Part shown: positions 14,702-23,492 of the stretch, in pieces
Numbering within the stretch: position 1 is the stretch's first letter
Layout of the letters: each line of letters opens with the position of its first letter
Assembly: GCA_964622915.1 (NCBI GenBank)
Contig: CAZUSC010000021.1
Location: 1 to 31,524 of the forward strand
Length of the DNA: 31,524 nt
Source of the DNA: CAZUSC01 sp964622915
GTDB lineage: Bacteria > Patescibacteriota > Andersenbacteria > UBA10190
Reading direction: 5' to 3'
Translations under genes and position numbers: made by a program
Notes under the pieces: model-generated
Databases searched by the model: none
Told to the model about the DNA's origin: nothing
Seen by the model: only the letters and a program-made list of their open reading frames with translations

Positions 14702-16586
14702 CGGCATAGCGGGAAAAATTAACTTGGCCGGTAATCCGGTCAAACAAGCAGATATCGTGCGTATGCGCGATGTCCTCGTTCACCGCGGGCCGGACGACCA
14801 GGGTACTTACTTATCACCAAATAAAGCAGTTGGTTTGGGGCACCGGCGCTTGAGTATTATTGATCTTTCGCCCGCCGGTCACCAGCCCATGTCCTATCAA
14901 GACCGCTATTGGATTGTTTATAACGGGGAACTCTATAACTTTCAGACACTGCGATCCTCTCTGGAAAAGAAAGGCCACCGTTTTCACTCCCACACCGATA
15001 CCGAAGTAATTTTGGCGATGTATGCCGAGTATGGCGCCAAATGCCTTCAACATTTCCGGGGCATGTTTGCCTTTGCTATTTATGACGAGCGCGAAGAAAT
15101 ATTGTTCTGTGCCCGCGACCGCACGGGACAGAAGCCATTCAAATATTTCTTTGACGGAAACGTCTTCCTGTTCGCATCGGAGCTAAAAGCCATTTTGACG
15201 CAGAGTGAATACCATAAAGCACCGGATCAACTAGCCATACATCACTATTTGACTTATCAATATGTGCCGGCTCCTCGGACAGGATTTGAGGGTATAAAAA
15301 AATTAGAGCCAGCCCATTACTTGATACTAGACATTAGAAAAAAGAAAATAGAAATTAGTTGCTATTGGAAGCCCGATTTTATTAATAAAGAGGATCGATC
15401 GGAAAAAGAGTGGAGCCGCCTGATCATTGATCAACTAAGCGAGTCCGTTGCGATGCATATGGTATCAGATGTGCCGCTGGGCGCCTTTTTATCGGGTGGT
15501 ATTGACTCCAGCGCTATTGTGGCATTAATGGCCCGTCATTCGGCGCGGCCGGTTAAGACATTCTCGATTGGCTTTCCCGATCAAGAATATAGTGAGCTAA
15601 AATATGCCCGCCTGGTTGCCAAAAAATTCAAGACAGATCATGAGGAATTTATTGTAAAACCTAATGCCCTCGACATACTACCGCAGCTGGCGGCAATTTT
15701 TGAAGAGCCTTATGCCGATAGTAGCGCTGTCCCCACTTACTATCTAAGTCAACTGACCCACCAGCATGTGACGGTTGCCCTTAATGGAGATGGCGGCGAT
15801 GAAAATTTCGCTGGCTATGCCCGCTACTCATGGCACAAAGCTGCTCTGGCACTAGACCGGTGGGGAATTTCGGGATTACCCATGTGGACAGGGCTGGCGA
15901 GCCTGCTGAAAAAAAATATCACAACAACATTAAATTTGCGTGCCCATCGTTTTTTGGAATCCTTATCCGAGCCGACCATGCGGCGTTACGTTACCTACTT
16001 ATGTTATTTCACCAATGCTATGAAAGAGGAGCTCTACCAACCCGCTTTTGCGGCTAGCGTATTTCACCATGACTCGTATGAAATAATGAATACTTTGAGT
16101 AATCAATGGCGAGCAGATCAAGTTGAGAAATCCCTGACGGCTGATTGTTTGTCCTACTTGCCTGACGATTTGCTTGTGAAGGTGGATATGACATCCATGG
16201 CTTCAGCCTTAGAGGTGCGCTCGCCTTTTCTCGACCGAAAATTCATCGAACTTATTGCACGCATTCCCTTTCCTCTTAAACTCCGAGGATTCAACAGACG
16301 TAAATACATCTTTAAAAAAGCCTGCTCATCTTTATTGCCTCATGAAATTACTGCCCGCAAAAAAATGGGGTTTGTGCTGCCGATTGAAAAATGGTTGCGG
16401 GGCGATATGAAGTCCTACGTATATTCGCTGTTAGTCTCCGACAATACTCTAATCACCCAACACTATTTCAGGCCCGCCGCTGTGAAAAAATTACTGGATG
16501 GGCACGTAAACACTGCGGCTAACCTGGCGCCGCCGATTTGGGCATTACTGCAATTGGAATTATGGATGCGCCATTACTTCCCATGA
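14697..16586 (+). CDS. asnB: Asparagine synthase (glutamine-hydrolysing)
   Basis: 629 residues from a GTG start. Class II glutaminase domain first: C2 is the nucleophile exposed after Met removal (MCGIAGKINL), with GHRRLSIIDLSPAGHQPM and YNGELYN. It is followed by the ATP-pyrophosphatase synthetase domain with the PP-loop SGGIDSS at 266-272 and NGDGGDENFAGYARY. It converts aspartate, glutamine and ATP to asparagine; members of this family within glycan clusters may instead amidate a sugar acid or another carboxylate. Its setting among glycosyltransferases favours a surface-glycan role. Its stop overlaps the next ATG (ATGA). The start codon lies in the right terminus of a palindromic element. 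A short AGAAA-type heptad triplet occurs at 15336-15356. Confidence 0.93.
   Translation: MCGIAGKINLAGNPVKQADIVRMRDVLVHRGPDDQGTYLSPNKAVGLGHRRLSIIDLSPAGHQPMSYQDRYWIVYNGELYNFQTLRSSLEKKGHRFHSHTDTEVILAMYAEYGAKCLQHFRGMFAFAIYDEREEILFCARDRTGQKPFKYFFDGNVFLFASELKAILTQSEYHKAPDQLAIHHYLTYQYVPAPRTGFEGIKKLEPAHYLILDIRKKKIEISCYWKPDFINKEDRSEKEWSRLIIDQLSESVAMHMVSDVPLGAFLSGGIDSSAIVALMARHSARPVKTFSIGFPDQEYSELKYARLVAKKFKTDHEEFIVKPNALDILPQLAAIFEEPYADSSAVPTYYLSQLTHQHVTVALNGDGGDENFAGYARYSWHKAALALDRWGISGLPMWTGLASLLKKNITTTLNLRAHRFLESLSEPTMRRYVTYLCYFTNAMKEELYQPAFAASVFHHDSYEIMNTLSNQWRADQVEKSLTADCLSYLPDDLLVKVDMTSMASALEVRSPFLDRKFIELIARIPFPLKLRGFNRRKYIFKKACSSLLPHEITARKKMGFVLPIEKWLRGDMKSYVYSLLVSDNTLITQHYFRPAAVKKLLDGHVNTAANLAPPIWALLQLELWMRHYFP
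15336..15356 (+). repeat. Degenerate AGAAA(A/T)(A/T) heptad triplet inside asnB
   Basis: Three consecutive 7-base units (AGAAAAA, AGAAAAT, AGAAATT) lie in frame and encode the RKKKIEI stretch. The unit equals the AGAAATT repeats of the atp operon spacers. The protein length here looks normal for AsnB, so chance composition cannot be excluded. Confidence 0.4.
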
Positions 16587-17674
16587 GCAAGAAGGTTCTC
16601 CATCTTATTACAGAGCTGGACTTGGGTGGCACAGAAAAACAACTGGCCATGATTTTGCCCCCCCTACAAGCTTCTTTTGATAATGAAGTACTGTGCTTAA
16701 GTGGGCGAGGACCGGTTGGAAAAATTCTGGCCGACAAGGGAGTCCCAGTGCACTACGCCGGCGCCGCTGCCTGGTACGATCCGCGGGTTATTATTAATAC
16801 CGGCCGGATTATCAGCAAGATGAGGCCTGACATTCTTGTGACTTACCTATTTCATGCCGATATGATCGGCCGGTTTATCGGCCGGTTGCTGGGAGTGCGA
16901 CAGATAATCTGCAGCCAGCGCACTAATCTGATGCGCTACGGCTCGAGTTGGAGCTTGCTGGAAAAGCATAGTCAGCGTTTGGTGGATGCCTACGTGGTGC
17001 AAACTAATGTCATGAAGGGAATTTTAATGTCCGGTCTTAAAATACATCCGCTTCTTCTCAATATCATTCCTAATGCGGTGATTTTACCTCCCCTAAAAGA
17101 TCGCTCCATCCTTAAAGCCAAGCTAAGTTTTGATGACAGCGCGCTCCTTATTACCTGTGTCGCTAACCTCAAGCCGGGCAAAGGCCATCAGATTCTTCTT
17201 AAAGCCTTTGCGCAACTCCATGGGCGATATCCTTCTATTCACTTGCTACTGGTAGGATCGGGTCCGGATAAACCAGCTATTAAAAGACAGCTCGGGCAAA
17301 TGGCCAGTGGATCGGCCGTTCATCTGTTGGGTTATCGGCCGGACATAGCCGATATATTGGGTGCCAGTGATATCTTTGTTCTGCCGACCGAACGGGAGGG
17401 CATGAGTAATGCCATTCTAGAGGCTATGGCAGCCGGGCTGCCTTGTGTGATCACAGACATTCCGGTAAACCGAGAGCTCATCAGCAATAACAAAACTGGT
17501 CTGCTCTCTGATTACGACGATGCGCACGACCTGCAAAGCCAGTTAGAGCGTTTAATTAAAGATGAAGATTTGCGCCGACAGCTGGGCCAGGCTGCTCGTC
17601 AGTATGTTCGGGACCACCATTCATTGCCTTACGTCGTTAGAGGTTGGCGGAATTTACTCAACAAAGAAAAATGA
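16583..17674 (+). CDS. GT4 family glycosyltransferase
   Basis: 363 residues from the ATG at 16583, which overlaps the asnB TGA as ATGA. An earlier in-frame ATG would lie deep inside asnB and is not needed, because MSKKVLHLITELDLGGTEKQ is a typical GT4 N-terminus. The GGTEKQL acceptor-side loop, VANLKPGKGHQILLKAFAQL, LLVGSGPDKPAIKR and the donor-site EREGMSNAILEAMAAGLP with the E-x7-E pair complete the GT-B fold. It is likely cytoplasmic or peripheral at the membrane and adds a sugar to a lipid-linked or surface glycan. It is translationally coupled to both neighbours, so asnB, this gene and the following GT2 act together. Confidence 0.9.
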   Translation: MSKKVLHLITELDLGGTEKQLAMILPPLQASFDNEVLCLSGRGPVGKILADKGVPVHYAGAAAWYDPRVIINTGRIISKMRPDILVTYLFHADMIGRFIGRLLGVRQIICSQRTNLMRYGSSWSLLEKHSQRLVDAYVVQTNVMKGILMSGLKIHPLLLNIIPNAVILPPLKDRSILKAKLSFDDSALLITCVANLKPGKGHQILLKAFAQLHGRYPSIHLLLVGSGPDKPAIKRQLGQMASGSAVHLLGYRPDIADILGASDIFVLPTEREGMSNAILEAMAAGLPCVITDIPVNRELISNNKTGLLSDYDDAHDLQSQLERLIKDEDLRRQLGQAARQYVRDHHSLPYVVRGWRNLLNKEK

Positions 17675-18462
17675 AAGACGGGCCGCAAGTTTCGATAATC
17701 ATGGCGGTCCACAACGGTGCGGCTACGGTAACCAAGTGCCTGAATAGTGTTGCCCAACAAACATACTCCCGATGGGAAATTATTTGCATTAACGATGCCT
17801 CAACCGACAACAGCGCAACTATTCTAGAACAATGGCGTTCCGCTCACCCAAATGTTTCTTTAGATATCCGGACCCACCAGAACAACATGGGGCTCACAAA
17901 GTCATTAAACGAAGGTATCAAAATATCCCGAGGCAGCTTAATCGCGCGTCTCGATGATGACGATTGGTGGATGGCTGACAAGCTATCCAAACAAGTGGAA
18001 TATTTATCCTCGCATCCCCACTGCGGCATTGTGGGCTGCTGGTATATTAATCAGCGCGGCCCGCGCGCCTTTCCCGTAAGGCTGCCTGTCTCGCCTGCTC
18101 GGATCAAGCACGATATATTTAGGCGTAATCCCTTTGGTCACAGCTGCGTTGTAATTCGGCGTCAGCTATTGATAAAACATGGCCTTTATAATGAAAGCCT
18201 CCAATATGGCCAAGACCGCGAATTATGGTTTAGGCTGTTGCCGAACACGCAGCTGGCCAATATTCCGGAATTTCTCTGTCACCGAAGCGTCGGCCAGCCG
18301 CGTAACTACTTAAAGCAAAGGCAACAAATTCAGCAGCAAATTTTAACCACCCATCAATACATTCAAAAATACCACGCCCCCTGGCATAACTATCTCTATT
18401 TACTTGTACCGATCTTAATTTGGCTAACGCCGCTGTCACTAAAAAAGTTGCTTTATCGATGA
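17671..18462 (+). CDS. GT2 family glycosyltransferase
   Basis: 263 residues from an ATG that overlaps the preceding TGA (ATGA). GT-A fold: VSIIMAVHNGAATVTKCLNSV, IICINDASTDNSATILEQW, NNMGLTKSLNEGIKISRG and the metal-binding RLDDDDWW, then FGHSCVVIRRQL and GQDRELWFRL in the acceptor half. This is the common capsule/LPS-type GT2. A short hydrophobic C-terminus (LYLLVPILIWLTPLSLKKLL) may tie it to the membrane. The donor and acceptor sugars cannot be inferred. It is the third gene of the coupled asnB trio. Confidence 0.9.
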   Translation: MKDGPQVSIIMAVHNGAATVTKCLNSVAQQTYSRWEIICINDASTDNSATILEQWRSAHPNVSLDIRTHQNNMGLTKSLNEGIKISRGSLIARLDDDDWWMADKLSKQVEYLSSHPHCGIVGCWYINQRGPRAFPVRLPVSPARIKHDIFRRNPFGHSCVVIRRQLLIKHGLYNESLQYGQDRELWFRLLPNTQLANIPEFLCHRSVGQPRNYLKQRQQIQQQILTTHQYIQKYHAPWHNYLYLLVPILIWLTPLSLKKLLYR

Positions 18463-18487
18463 TAGAGACGGCTGGTATGATCATATC

Positions 18488-19924
18488 GTGTCTATAAGCT
18501 CATACACATATCGCCAACTGCCAAAAATAACTTTTATGGCTGCTTTGTTATTTTCGGCTGTCTTATTGGCACAATATCCCTCCACCACTACTTTTCCCAT
18601 CGGCGGTGATGCCGCACGCTATATTCAGAAATTAGTTGATGTGTATGTTAGCGCCAGTAATGGAAATTATTACGAGAGCCTCCGCTTGCTCGCCACCAAC
18701 ACCCGCTACCCTGGCGCGCAGATAATTTTTTCTGCATTTTCTCTGCTGCCGCTCTCCTGGCCGGATCGATTTATCTGGTGGCTCACTGCTGGTCATCTGT
18801 TTACCAGCCTGGCGCTCGGATTACTCCTTAAAAGAATCGCTGGCTGGCCATCAGCAGTGATCGCCATTGCTGCCTGGTCGCTCGTTACCATTGGACTCAC
18901 TCCTCACACCGAAGCGGGTACGGCCGCGCAGCTTTGGTCGCTGCCGCTGGTTCCTCTTTTTTTCTATATGATCGCACGCCAATCATATGCCGGAGTAATC
19001 GCCATAGTGGCTGCCAGTTTTTTTGTTCATCCATTTACCGCTGTTGTGTTAATGTTAGCGACGGTTTTGTCGCTACCCGCTTTGCTATTGTTGCATCAGC
19101 GTATACCCGTCGACCAAAAAAGGTTTTATATTTTTTGGATTGGGGTCGGCCTAAGCATGATAGCGGCCGGCCTTCTGGCAACGATCCGCTATTATTTAGC
19201 GGTGGCAGACCTAGTGGATGATTATTACAGTGTGTCCATCACTGATTGGCTGCGTTCACCCTTAGGTCCTTTTATTATTTGTGCTCCCTTTGGATTTTAT
19301 ATTTTATTCCAGCGAACCAGACATCAGCTCATAACATTTAGTACACTTGCCGTTTTTCTCTTTCTATCCATTCTACTAACCTTCAACGATGTCTTCGGCG
19401 TTCATCTTATGGTCGATCGCTGGCAGTCTTATGGAGTGATGAGCCTTGTTACCTTAGCCGCTTTGGCTCTGCCAAAACTATTGTCAGTCGTGTTTAATAA
19501 AATTTGGATTCGCGCGGCATTTGCCGTCCTGTTATTCCTGGCACTGGGACTACAGACTTGGCAGAACAACAGCCGGATATTTGCCTACTACGAATCCCCC
19601 GGCCGCTATGCCCGTCTACACCCGGAAGAAAGACAAGCAATTGAATGGTTAAAAAATAACACACCGTCCAGTTCCGTAATCGTTTCGACGCGGGCTAACC
19701 GTCACAGTGACTGGATACCTATTCTTGGCGATCGCCAGTGGCAAGGACTAACGGAGAGTGATCAATTTTGGCAGACTTTTCCCCCGCCCTCGAGTCCTTA
19801 CACTCATGCTGTTTTTTTTCTCCACCGGGAAAAACCAGCGGATGTTTTTCCTGCCGCCGACACTCTGCCAGTAGTGTATCAAAACGATAGTGCTGTAATT
19901 TATGATCTCCAGAACAACAACTAG
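18488..19924 (+). CDS. Large GT-C-like polytopic membrane protein
   Basis: 478 residues with about ten or more membrane helices and a soluble C-terminal tail (from about residue 370). The first outside loop after helix 1 carries an acidic motif, PIGGDAARYI, like the catalytic Asp loop of GT-C enzymes (PMT, ArnT, STT3 and relatives), which use polyprenyl-phosphate sugars. The tail around EERQAIEWLKNNTPSSSVIV and the terminal AVIYDL is typical of such proteins in CPR and archaeal genomes. The likely role is transfer of a sugar to a lipid or protein outside the membrane. The start is GTG at 18488; an in-frame ATG at 18536 is possible. It follows the GT2 by 25 bases. Confidence 0.65.
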   Translation: MSISSYTYRQLPKITFMAALLFSAVLLAQYPSTTTFPIGGDAARYIQKLVDVYVSASNGNYYESLRLLATNTRYPGAQIIFSAFSLLPLSWPDRFIWWLTAGHLFTSLALGLLLKRIAGWPSAVIAIAAWSLVTIGLTPHTEAGTAAQLWSLPLVPLFFYMIARQSYAGVIAIVAASFFVHPFTAVVLMLATVLSLPALLLLHQRIPVDQKRFYIFWIGVGLSMIAAGLLATIRYYLAVADLVDDYYSVSITDWLRSPLGPFIICAPFGFYILFQRTRHQLITFSTLAVFLFLSILLTFNDVFGVHLMVDRWQSYGVMSLVTLAALALPKLLSVVFNKIWIRAAFAVLLFLALGLQTWQNNSRIFAYYESPGRYARLHPEERQAIEWLKNNTPSSSVIVSTRANRHSDWIPILGDRQWQGLTESDQFWQTFPPPSSPYTHAVFFLHREKPADVFPAADTLPVVYQNDSAVIYDLQNNN

Positions 19925-20240
19925 AAACATCTTTGCCTGGCTTCTGCTCGCCTCGGCTGTCTTATCACAAACACCCGTGCCTTTAATCATTGTTCTGGTG
20001 GTAGGGGCTGTAGCCACCATAGGCTTACTATTGGCTCTGGCGGCGGTTAGAGCCGTTTTATTGCTACTTTTGCCTGCTTGGCTACTAATCATAGGGATAT
20101 ACCTTCACTTACCTCTTACCGCCAACTTACCCCTGTTCGTTCGACTAATGAGTGTTTGTCTTGTTTTAGGAGGCCTTTTCTCGGTGGGTGTTGGCTTGAT
20201 CATAGTTTGGCGCACTACCCAAAAAACAAATTCTGTTTAG
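19902..20240 (+). CDS. Small hydrophobic membrane protein, unknown
   Basis: 112 residues with three to four membrane helices, very rich in Leu, Val and Ala. It starts with an ATG that overlaps the end of the preceding gene by 23 bases, in a different frame, which argues for translational coupling. The N-terminus is basic (SRTTTRN) and the C-terminus polar (WRTTQKTNSV). I see no family signature. Its tight linkage with the GT-C-like gene suggests a partner in the same membrane process. A start further in is possible, as no ribosome binding site is evident. Confidence 0.6.
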   Translation: MISRTTTRNIFAWLLLASAVLSQTPVPLIIVLVVGAVATIGLLLALAAVRAVLLLLLPAWLLIIGIYLHLPLTANLPLFVRLMSVCLVLGGLFSVGVGLIIVWRTTQKTNSV

Positions 20241-20251
20241 ACTTATAAGTT

Positions 20252-21166
20252 ATGAACAAATATGATCAAGCAGAGATTGACCTAACGTCTCTGCTTCAAA
20301 GGGCACTAAAGACTCGGCCGCGGCAAGGGCCGGCCATCACCCCTCTTGATATATTTGGTCAAAAAATAAAATTTTACGGCCAAGCTGTCCTTTATCGGCT
20401 GGGAATCTGGCAGCGACTTGTATCATCAAACCTAGCCATCGGCTGGTTTGATGATTTTCGTCATTACTGGATGCATGAGCTGGACATGCGGCGAATTGAC
20501 CTGCCAGATTTTTTTTACTTAAGAGGAGTTTATCGCTCCCGCTTTCAGGCTGTCGCCGTCAGCCAGACCCAGGAAGAGGACGCCGCTTTTCTCACGCCCT
20601 GGCAGCGTGCAGCCACCCTTTATCTGCTGTTTTCGTACGTCTATAAGCTAGCACTACATCCTATTTATATTTGGCAAATTAAGAATTTTATTAAGCGCGG
20701 TAACGCTGTCTGTGAATACGGCTGCGGTGTTGCTCCGGTCCTCGGCAATCTAGCCCATTTCTACCCGGACCGGCGGCTCACACTAACTGGTGCTGATATT
20801 CCGACCATCATGCTTCACTATGCCCGTTGGCGCCTGCAGAATTTTAAAAACGTAACCATCCAACAAATCGACCCCAATAATGACGCCCCGCTTACTGATC
20901 AATATAATCTAATTACTTGCCTGACTGTTTTCGAGCATTTGCCCCGCCCGCTGGCAATTGTTAAACACTTGCATGACCATCTAAAACCGCGCGGATATTT
21001 TGTTTTTGACTACATCAAAGCCGCCGGCACAGGGCTGGACACGGCTGGGGCGGTGCGGGAACGCCAACAGGTCCTAGACTTTGTTCGCAGTAACTTTGCT
21101 GTGGTGAAAGGCAAGATACCCGACGAGAACGTAAACATTAAAATGGTAATCTGCCGAAAGATTTAA
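20252..21166 (+). CDS. Class I SAM-dependent methyltransferase
   Basis: 304 residues. An N-terminal helical region of about 145 residues precedes a Rossmann methyltransferase domain: motif I VCEYGCGVAPVLGNLAHFYP, motif II around LTLTGADIP, motif IV NLITCLTVFEHLPRP and the following LHDHLKPRGYFVFDYIKA. The motif set is that of the methyltransf_11/12-like small-molecule enzymes, here probably acting on a sugar or lipid-linked glycan given its position at the end of the glycan block. It starts 12 bases after the upstream gene and is the last plus-strand gene, converging on the minus-strand cluster with only 17 bases between stops. Confidence 0.85.
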   Translation: MNKYDQAEIDLTSLLQRALKTRPRQGPAITPLDIFGQKIKFYGQAVLYRLGIWQRLVSSNLAIGWFDDFRHYWMHELDMRRIDLPDFFYLRGVYRSRFQAVAVSQTQEEDAAFLTPWQRAATLYLLFSYVYKLALHPIYIWQIKNFIKRGNAVCEYGCGVAPVLGNLAHFYPDRRLTLTGADIPTIMLHYARWRLQNFKNVTIQQIDPNNDAPLTDQYNLITCLTVFEHLPRPLAIVKHLHDHLKPRGYFVFDYIKAAGTGLDTAGAVRERQQVLDFVRSNFAVVKGKIPDENVNIKMVICRKI

Positions 21167-21183
21167 TAAGCCTAGATTTACAA

Positions 21184-22335
21184 TCAGTGTGCTTTTTCGA
21201 CATGCACCGGTAAGTAACCATTTGACCCGTATTGTCTGACTATTTCCTGAAATAGCTTATAAGGAATTCCTGTCGAGCCCGCCTTAGTGGCAGTTGTGGC
21301 AATATTGAGAATTAGATCAAATTTATCAAAGAGCAGTTTGTGGCGTGCCAAATTGCGGACATCATCCATAATAATCTGCGTTTCACAATCGGCGCAGAAG
21401 CGCGCTATATACCGACGTGCTCCTTGTAAATATAATTGTCGTTGGCGCAGATCGAATAAATCGACACCAACAAATTTTCTAAATCCATACTCGCGAAGAA
21501 TCGGCCAGTACATGCCAAAGCCGCTGCCCAAATCAAGAATGCGCATTGCTTGTGCTTTGTTGTAGCAATCCGGCTGCGTTAGAAATGCCTGTAAGGCGGG
21601 GCTGCCTTGCAAGACAAGTTGCCAGCGATGATACAAAGGTACCCTCGTCTGCCAAAGCCATAAATTAAGTATCGGCATGGCCAGGGCTTTTGGTACCAAT
21701 GCCCGCCAGGTGCGCTGCAGTGATTCGTCATGCAGCTGCCGCAAAAAGGCATGTGATTTTTCTTCAATTTCTTTTATACGCAGACTTTCGAGATTAGCCA
21801 CATCACTCGCTGTATGCACATCGATGTAATCCGTCTGGATAATACCTTTGTAGACACTTAAGGCTTCTTGCCAAACTACCTGGCGCCGCATGACGTGAAT
21901 GGCCGCATCCTCCAAGCCATTTTGGTCCACGCTAAAAATTTCCCAGCGGTCATGCTTAATCAATTTGGCAATGGCCTCATCAATTTTGGCCGCTTTTATT
22001 TGGGGAGAATTAGCTTGGATACGTGCCACAATTTCAATTTTTTCACCCCGCTTTTCCAGTTGGCTTACGGCGTGCTTTAAAACCTCTTGCGTCCAGACAT
22101 TATCCGCAGCGAGCTCCCGCGGCCGATCAATTACTTTGACTCCCAATTGAAGAGCCAACTTTTTTATTTCCCCATCTTCCGTTGAAACGTAAATAGCTGC
22201 AATGTATTTGGACTGCTGGCAGGCTTCTATTACCCATTGGAGCAAAGGCCGGCCAAAATAGGGATAAATGTTTTTGCGCGGCAAGCGCTTGCTCCCCCCG
22301 CGCGCCGGAATAATGGCTATAACTTTATCTTTCAT
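21184..22335 (-). CDS. CMP-sugar synthetase-like / methyltransferase fusion
   Basis: 383 residues in two domains. Residues 1 to about 190 are a NeuA/KdsB-type cytidylyltransferase with IPARGGSKRLPRKNIYPYFG (9-28), the LLQWVIEACQ helix, YVSTEDGEI, and a later DYIDVHTASDVANLE close to the family's end. Residues about 262-383 are a class I methyltransferase-like domain with motif I ILDLGSGFG (266-274), an acidic VGVDLFD and FDLILNIATTATKAG. An alpha-helical linker joins them. The first domain should activate a sugar acid with CTP; the second may methylate the same product. NeuA-methyltransferase fusion is not an arrangement I recognise. Its ATG overlaps the upstream TGA (ATGA). Confidence 0.82.
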   Translation of the reverse strand: MKDKVIAIIPARGGSKRLPRKNIYPYFGRPLLQWVIEACQQSKYIAAIYVSTEDGEIKKLALQLGVKVIDRPRELAADNVWTQEVLKHAVSQLEKRGEKIEIVARIQANSPQIKAAKIDEAIAKLIKHDRWEIFSVDQNGLEDAAIHVMRRQVVWQEALSVYKGIIQTDYIDVHTASDVANLESLRIKEIEEKSHAFLRQLHDESLQRTWRALVPKALAMPILNLWLWQTRVPLYHRWQLVLQGSPALQAFLTQPDCYNKAQAMRILDLGSGFGMYWPILREYGFRKFVGVDLFDLRQRQLYLQGARRYIARFCADCETQIIMDDVRNLARHKLLFDKFDLILNIATTATKAGSTGIPYKLFQEIVRQYGSNGYLPVHVEKAH

Positions 22336-23492
22336 AACTTGATGGACTGAATAAATTTATCACCGCTTAGGGAAGTACCGCCAACAACAACCTTTTTAAC
22401 CCCGGCCGGCAGCTCCACCACAGCGCGCAGCCGACCCTGCCACTGCGCCGCCAGCCAAGACAATGATCCGTCGGAGGCACGCATTCCAATAAAAGGACTC
22501 TTTTGATAAGTTGGCTGACTAAATTTTAAGCGAAGTTTATTGCCTTGAGTCGTCCAATTAACTTTTACCTTTACCGGCTTTAGTTGGGCACAAATTTGCA
22601 GCGCCTCCAGCGCGCGGCTGGATCGCCAGCGAATACCGGTTTCTTTAGCCACCTGCTTTACCATGGCCACTACGTAGACGGTCTCATCAAACATCTCCCG
22701 ATGGTCGTGGCTGAAATAAGATAAAATAACTGGCCGCTTATTTTTTTGCGCGTCTGTAAACGCTTGGCGCACATCTGCCGGTGTTAATACGTTGATCCGC
22801 GACCACAAATCAACACTGCGCACAATAAATCGGCGCATTTTTCCTGTTTTAAGAAAATTCTTGTGATGGGGATGATAGTAACCCCACGCGGCCGGCGCCC
22901 CATGCCAGTTAAAATCAAAAATATTCTTGGTCGGATACGATTGATCAGAAACGCGATTAGAGTAGTCAACCATCACATTGTCTTCCAGCCACTGCGAGGC
23001 TTTATTATCTTCAATAGTGCCGCCGGCGCGGTATGCTTCGGGCCAATCTTCCCGCTCGACGAGGCGATGCAAGAGAATATTTAAGTATTCCTGACTAGAG
23101 TCCCAGTCGTCACTCCACCCGTCTCCTGCGCCATCAGCGGGAGGATGATGATAGTGCCAATAAAATCCATCGGGCTGTGTGGGAAGGTGCTTAAAATGAT
23201 CATACGTATCATTATATTTAGCGATCCGCTGCTTCGGATTGGTTCGAAAGCCGGTGAAGTCCATAATGAACCAGTTATAAATATAGGGGCGGCCGAAGGA
23301 ATCAGCTTGGGCCCGGCGGAACTCCGGGTTGGTCAACCGCCTGATGCTTTTGCCAATATCGCGCCAATTAGCCATAAATTCGGCCGACCCGTCAGGCCGG
23401 CGCCGTACATCGCCGCCAATCGGGCCCTCGGTGTCCACACAATGTACGACCAGTACTTCCGCTCTACCCCTATTTGTTGAGGAACCAGCCAT
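22332..23492 (-). CDS. Polysaccharide-deacetylase-like protein
   Basis: 386 residues. The start LVVHCVDTEGP (residues 14-24) has the VDTE form seen at the N-terminus of some NodB-like/polysaccharide deacetylase proteins. Later WHYHHPP (112-118) and SHDHRE (261-266) offer histidine and acid ligands for a metal. The last 100 residues (from about 285) are strand-rich and basic, ending VVVGGTSLSGDKFIQS, perhaps a small beta domain. A fold of the glycoside hydrolase/deacetylase superfamily is the best guess and would modify the same sugar polymer made by the cluster. The family assignment is tentative. It overlaps the upstream gene by 23 bases and is coupled to the downstream CMP-sugar synthetase by ATGA. 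Confidence 0.55.
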   Translation of the reverse strand: MAGSSTNRGRAEVLVVHCVDTEGPIGGDVRRRPDGSAEFMANWRDIGKSIRRLTNPEFRRAQADSFGRPYIYNWFIMDFTGFRTNPKQRIAKYNDTYDHFKHLPTQPDGFYWHYHHPPADGAGDGWSDDWDSSQEYLNILLHRLVEREDWPEAYRAGGTIEDNKASQWLEDNVMVDYSNRVSDQSYPTKNIFDFNWHGAPAAWGYYHPHHKNFLKTGKMRRFIVRSVDLWSRINVLTPADVRQAFTDAQKNKRPVILSYFSHDHREMFDETVYVVAMVKQVAKETGIRWRSSRALEALQICAQLKPVKVKVNWTTQGNKLRLKFSQPTYQKSPFIGMRASDGSLSWLAAQWQGRLRAVVELPAGVKKVVVGGTSLSGDKFIQSIKL

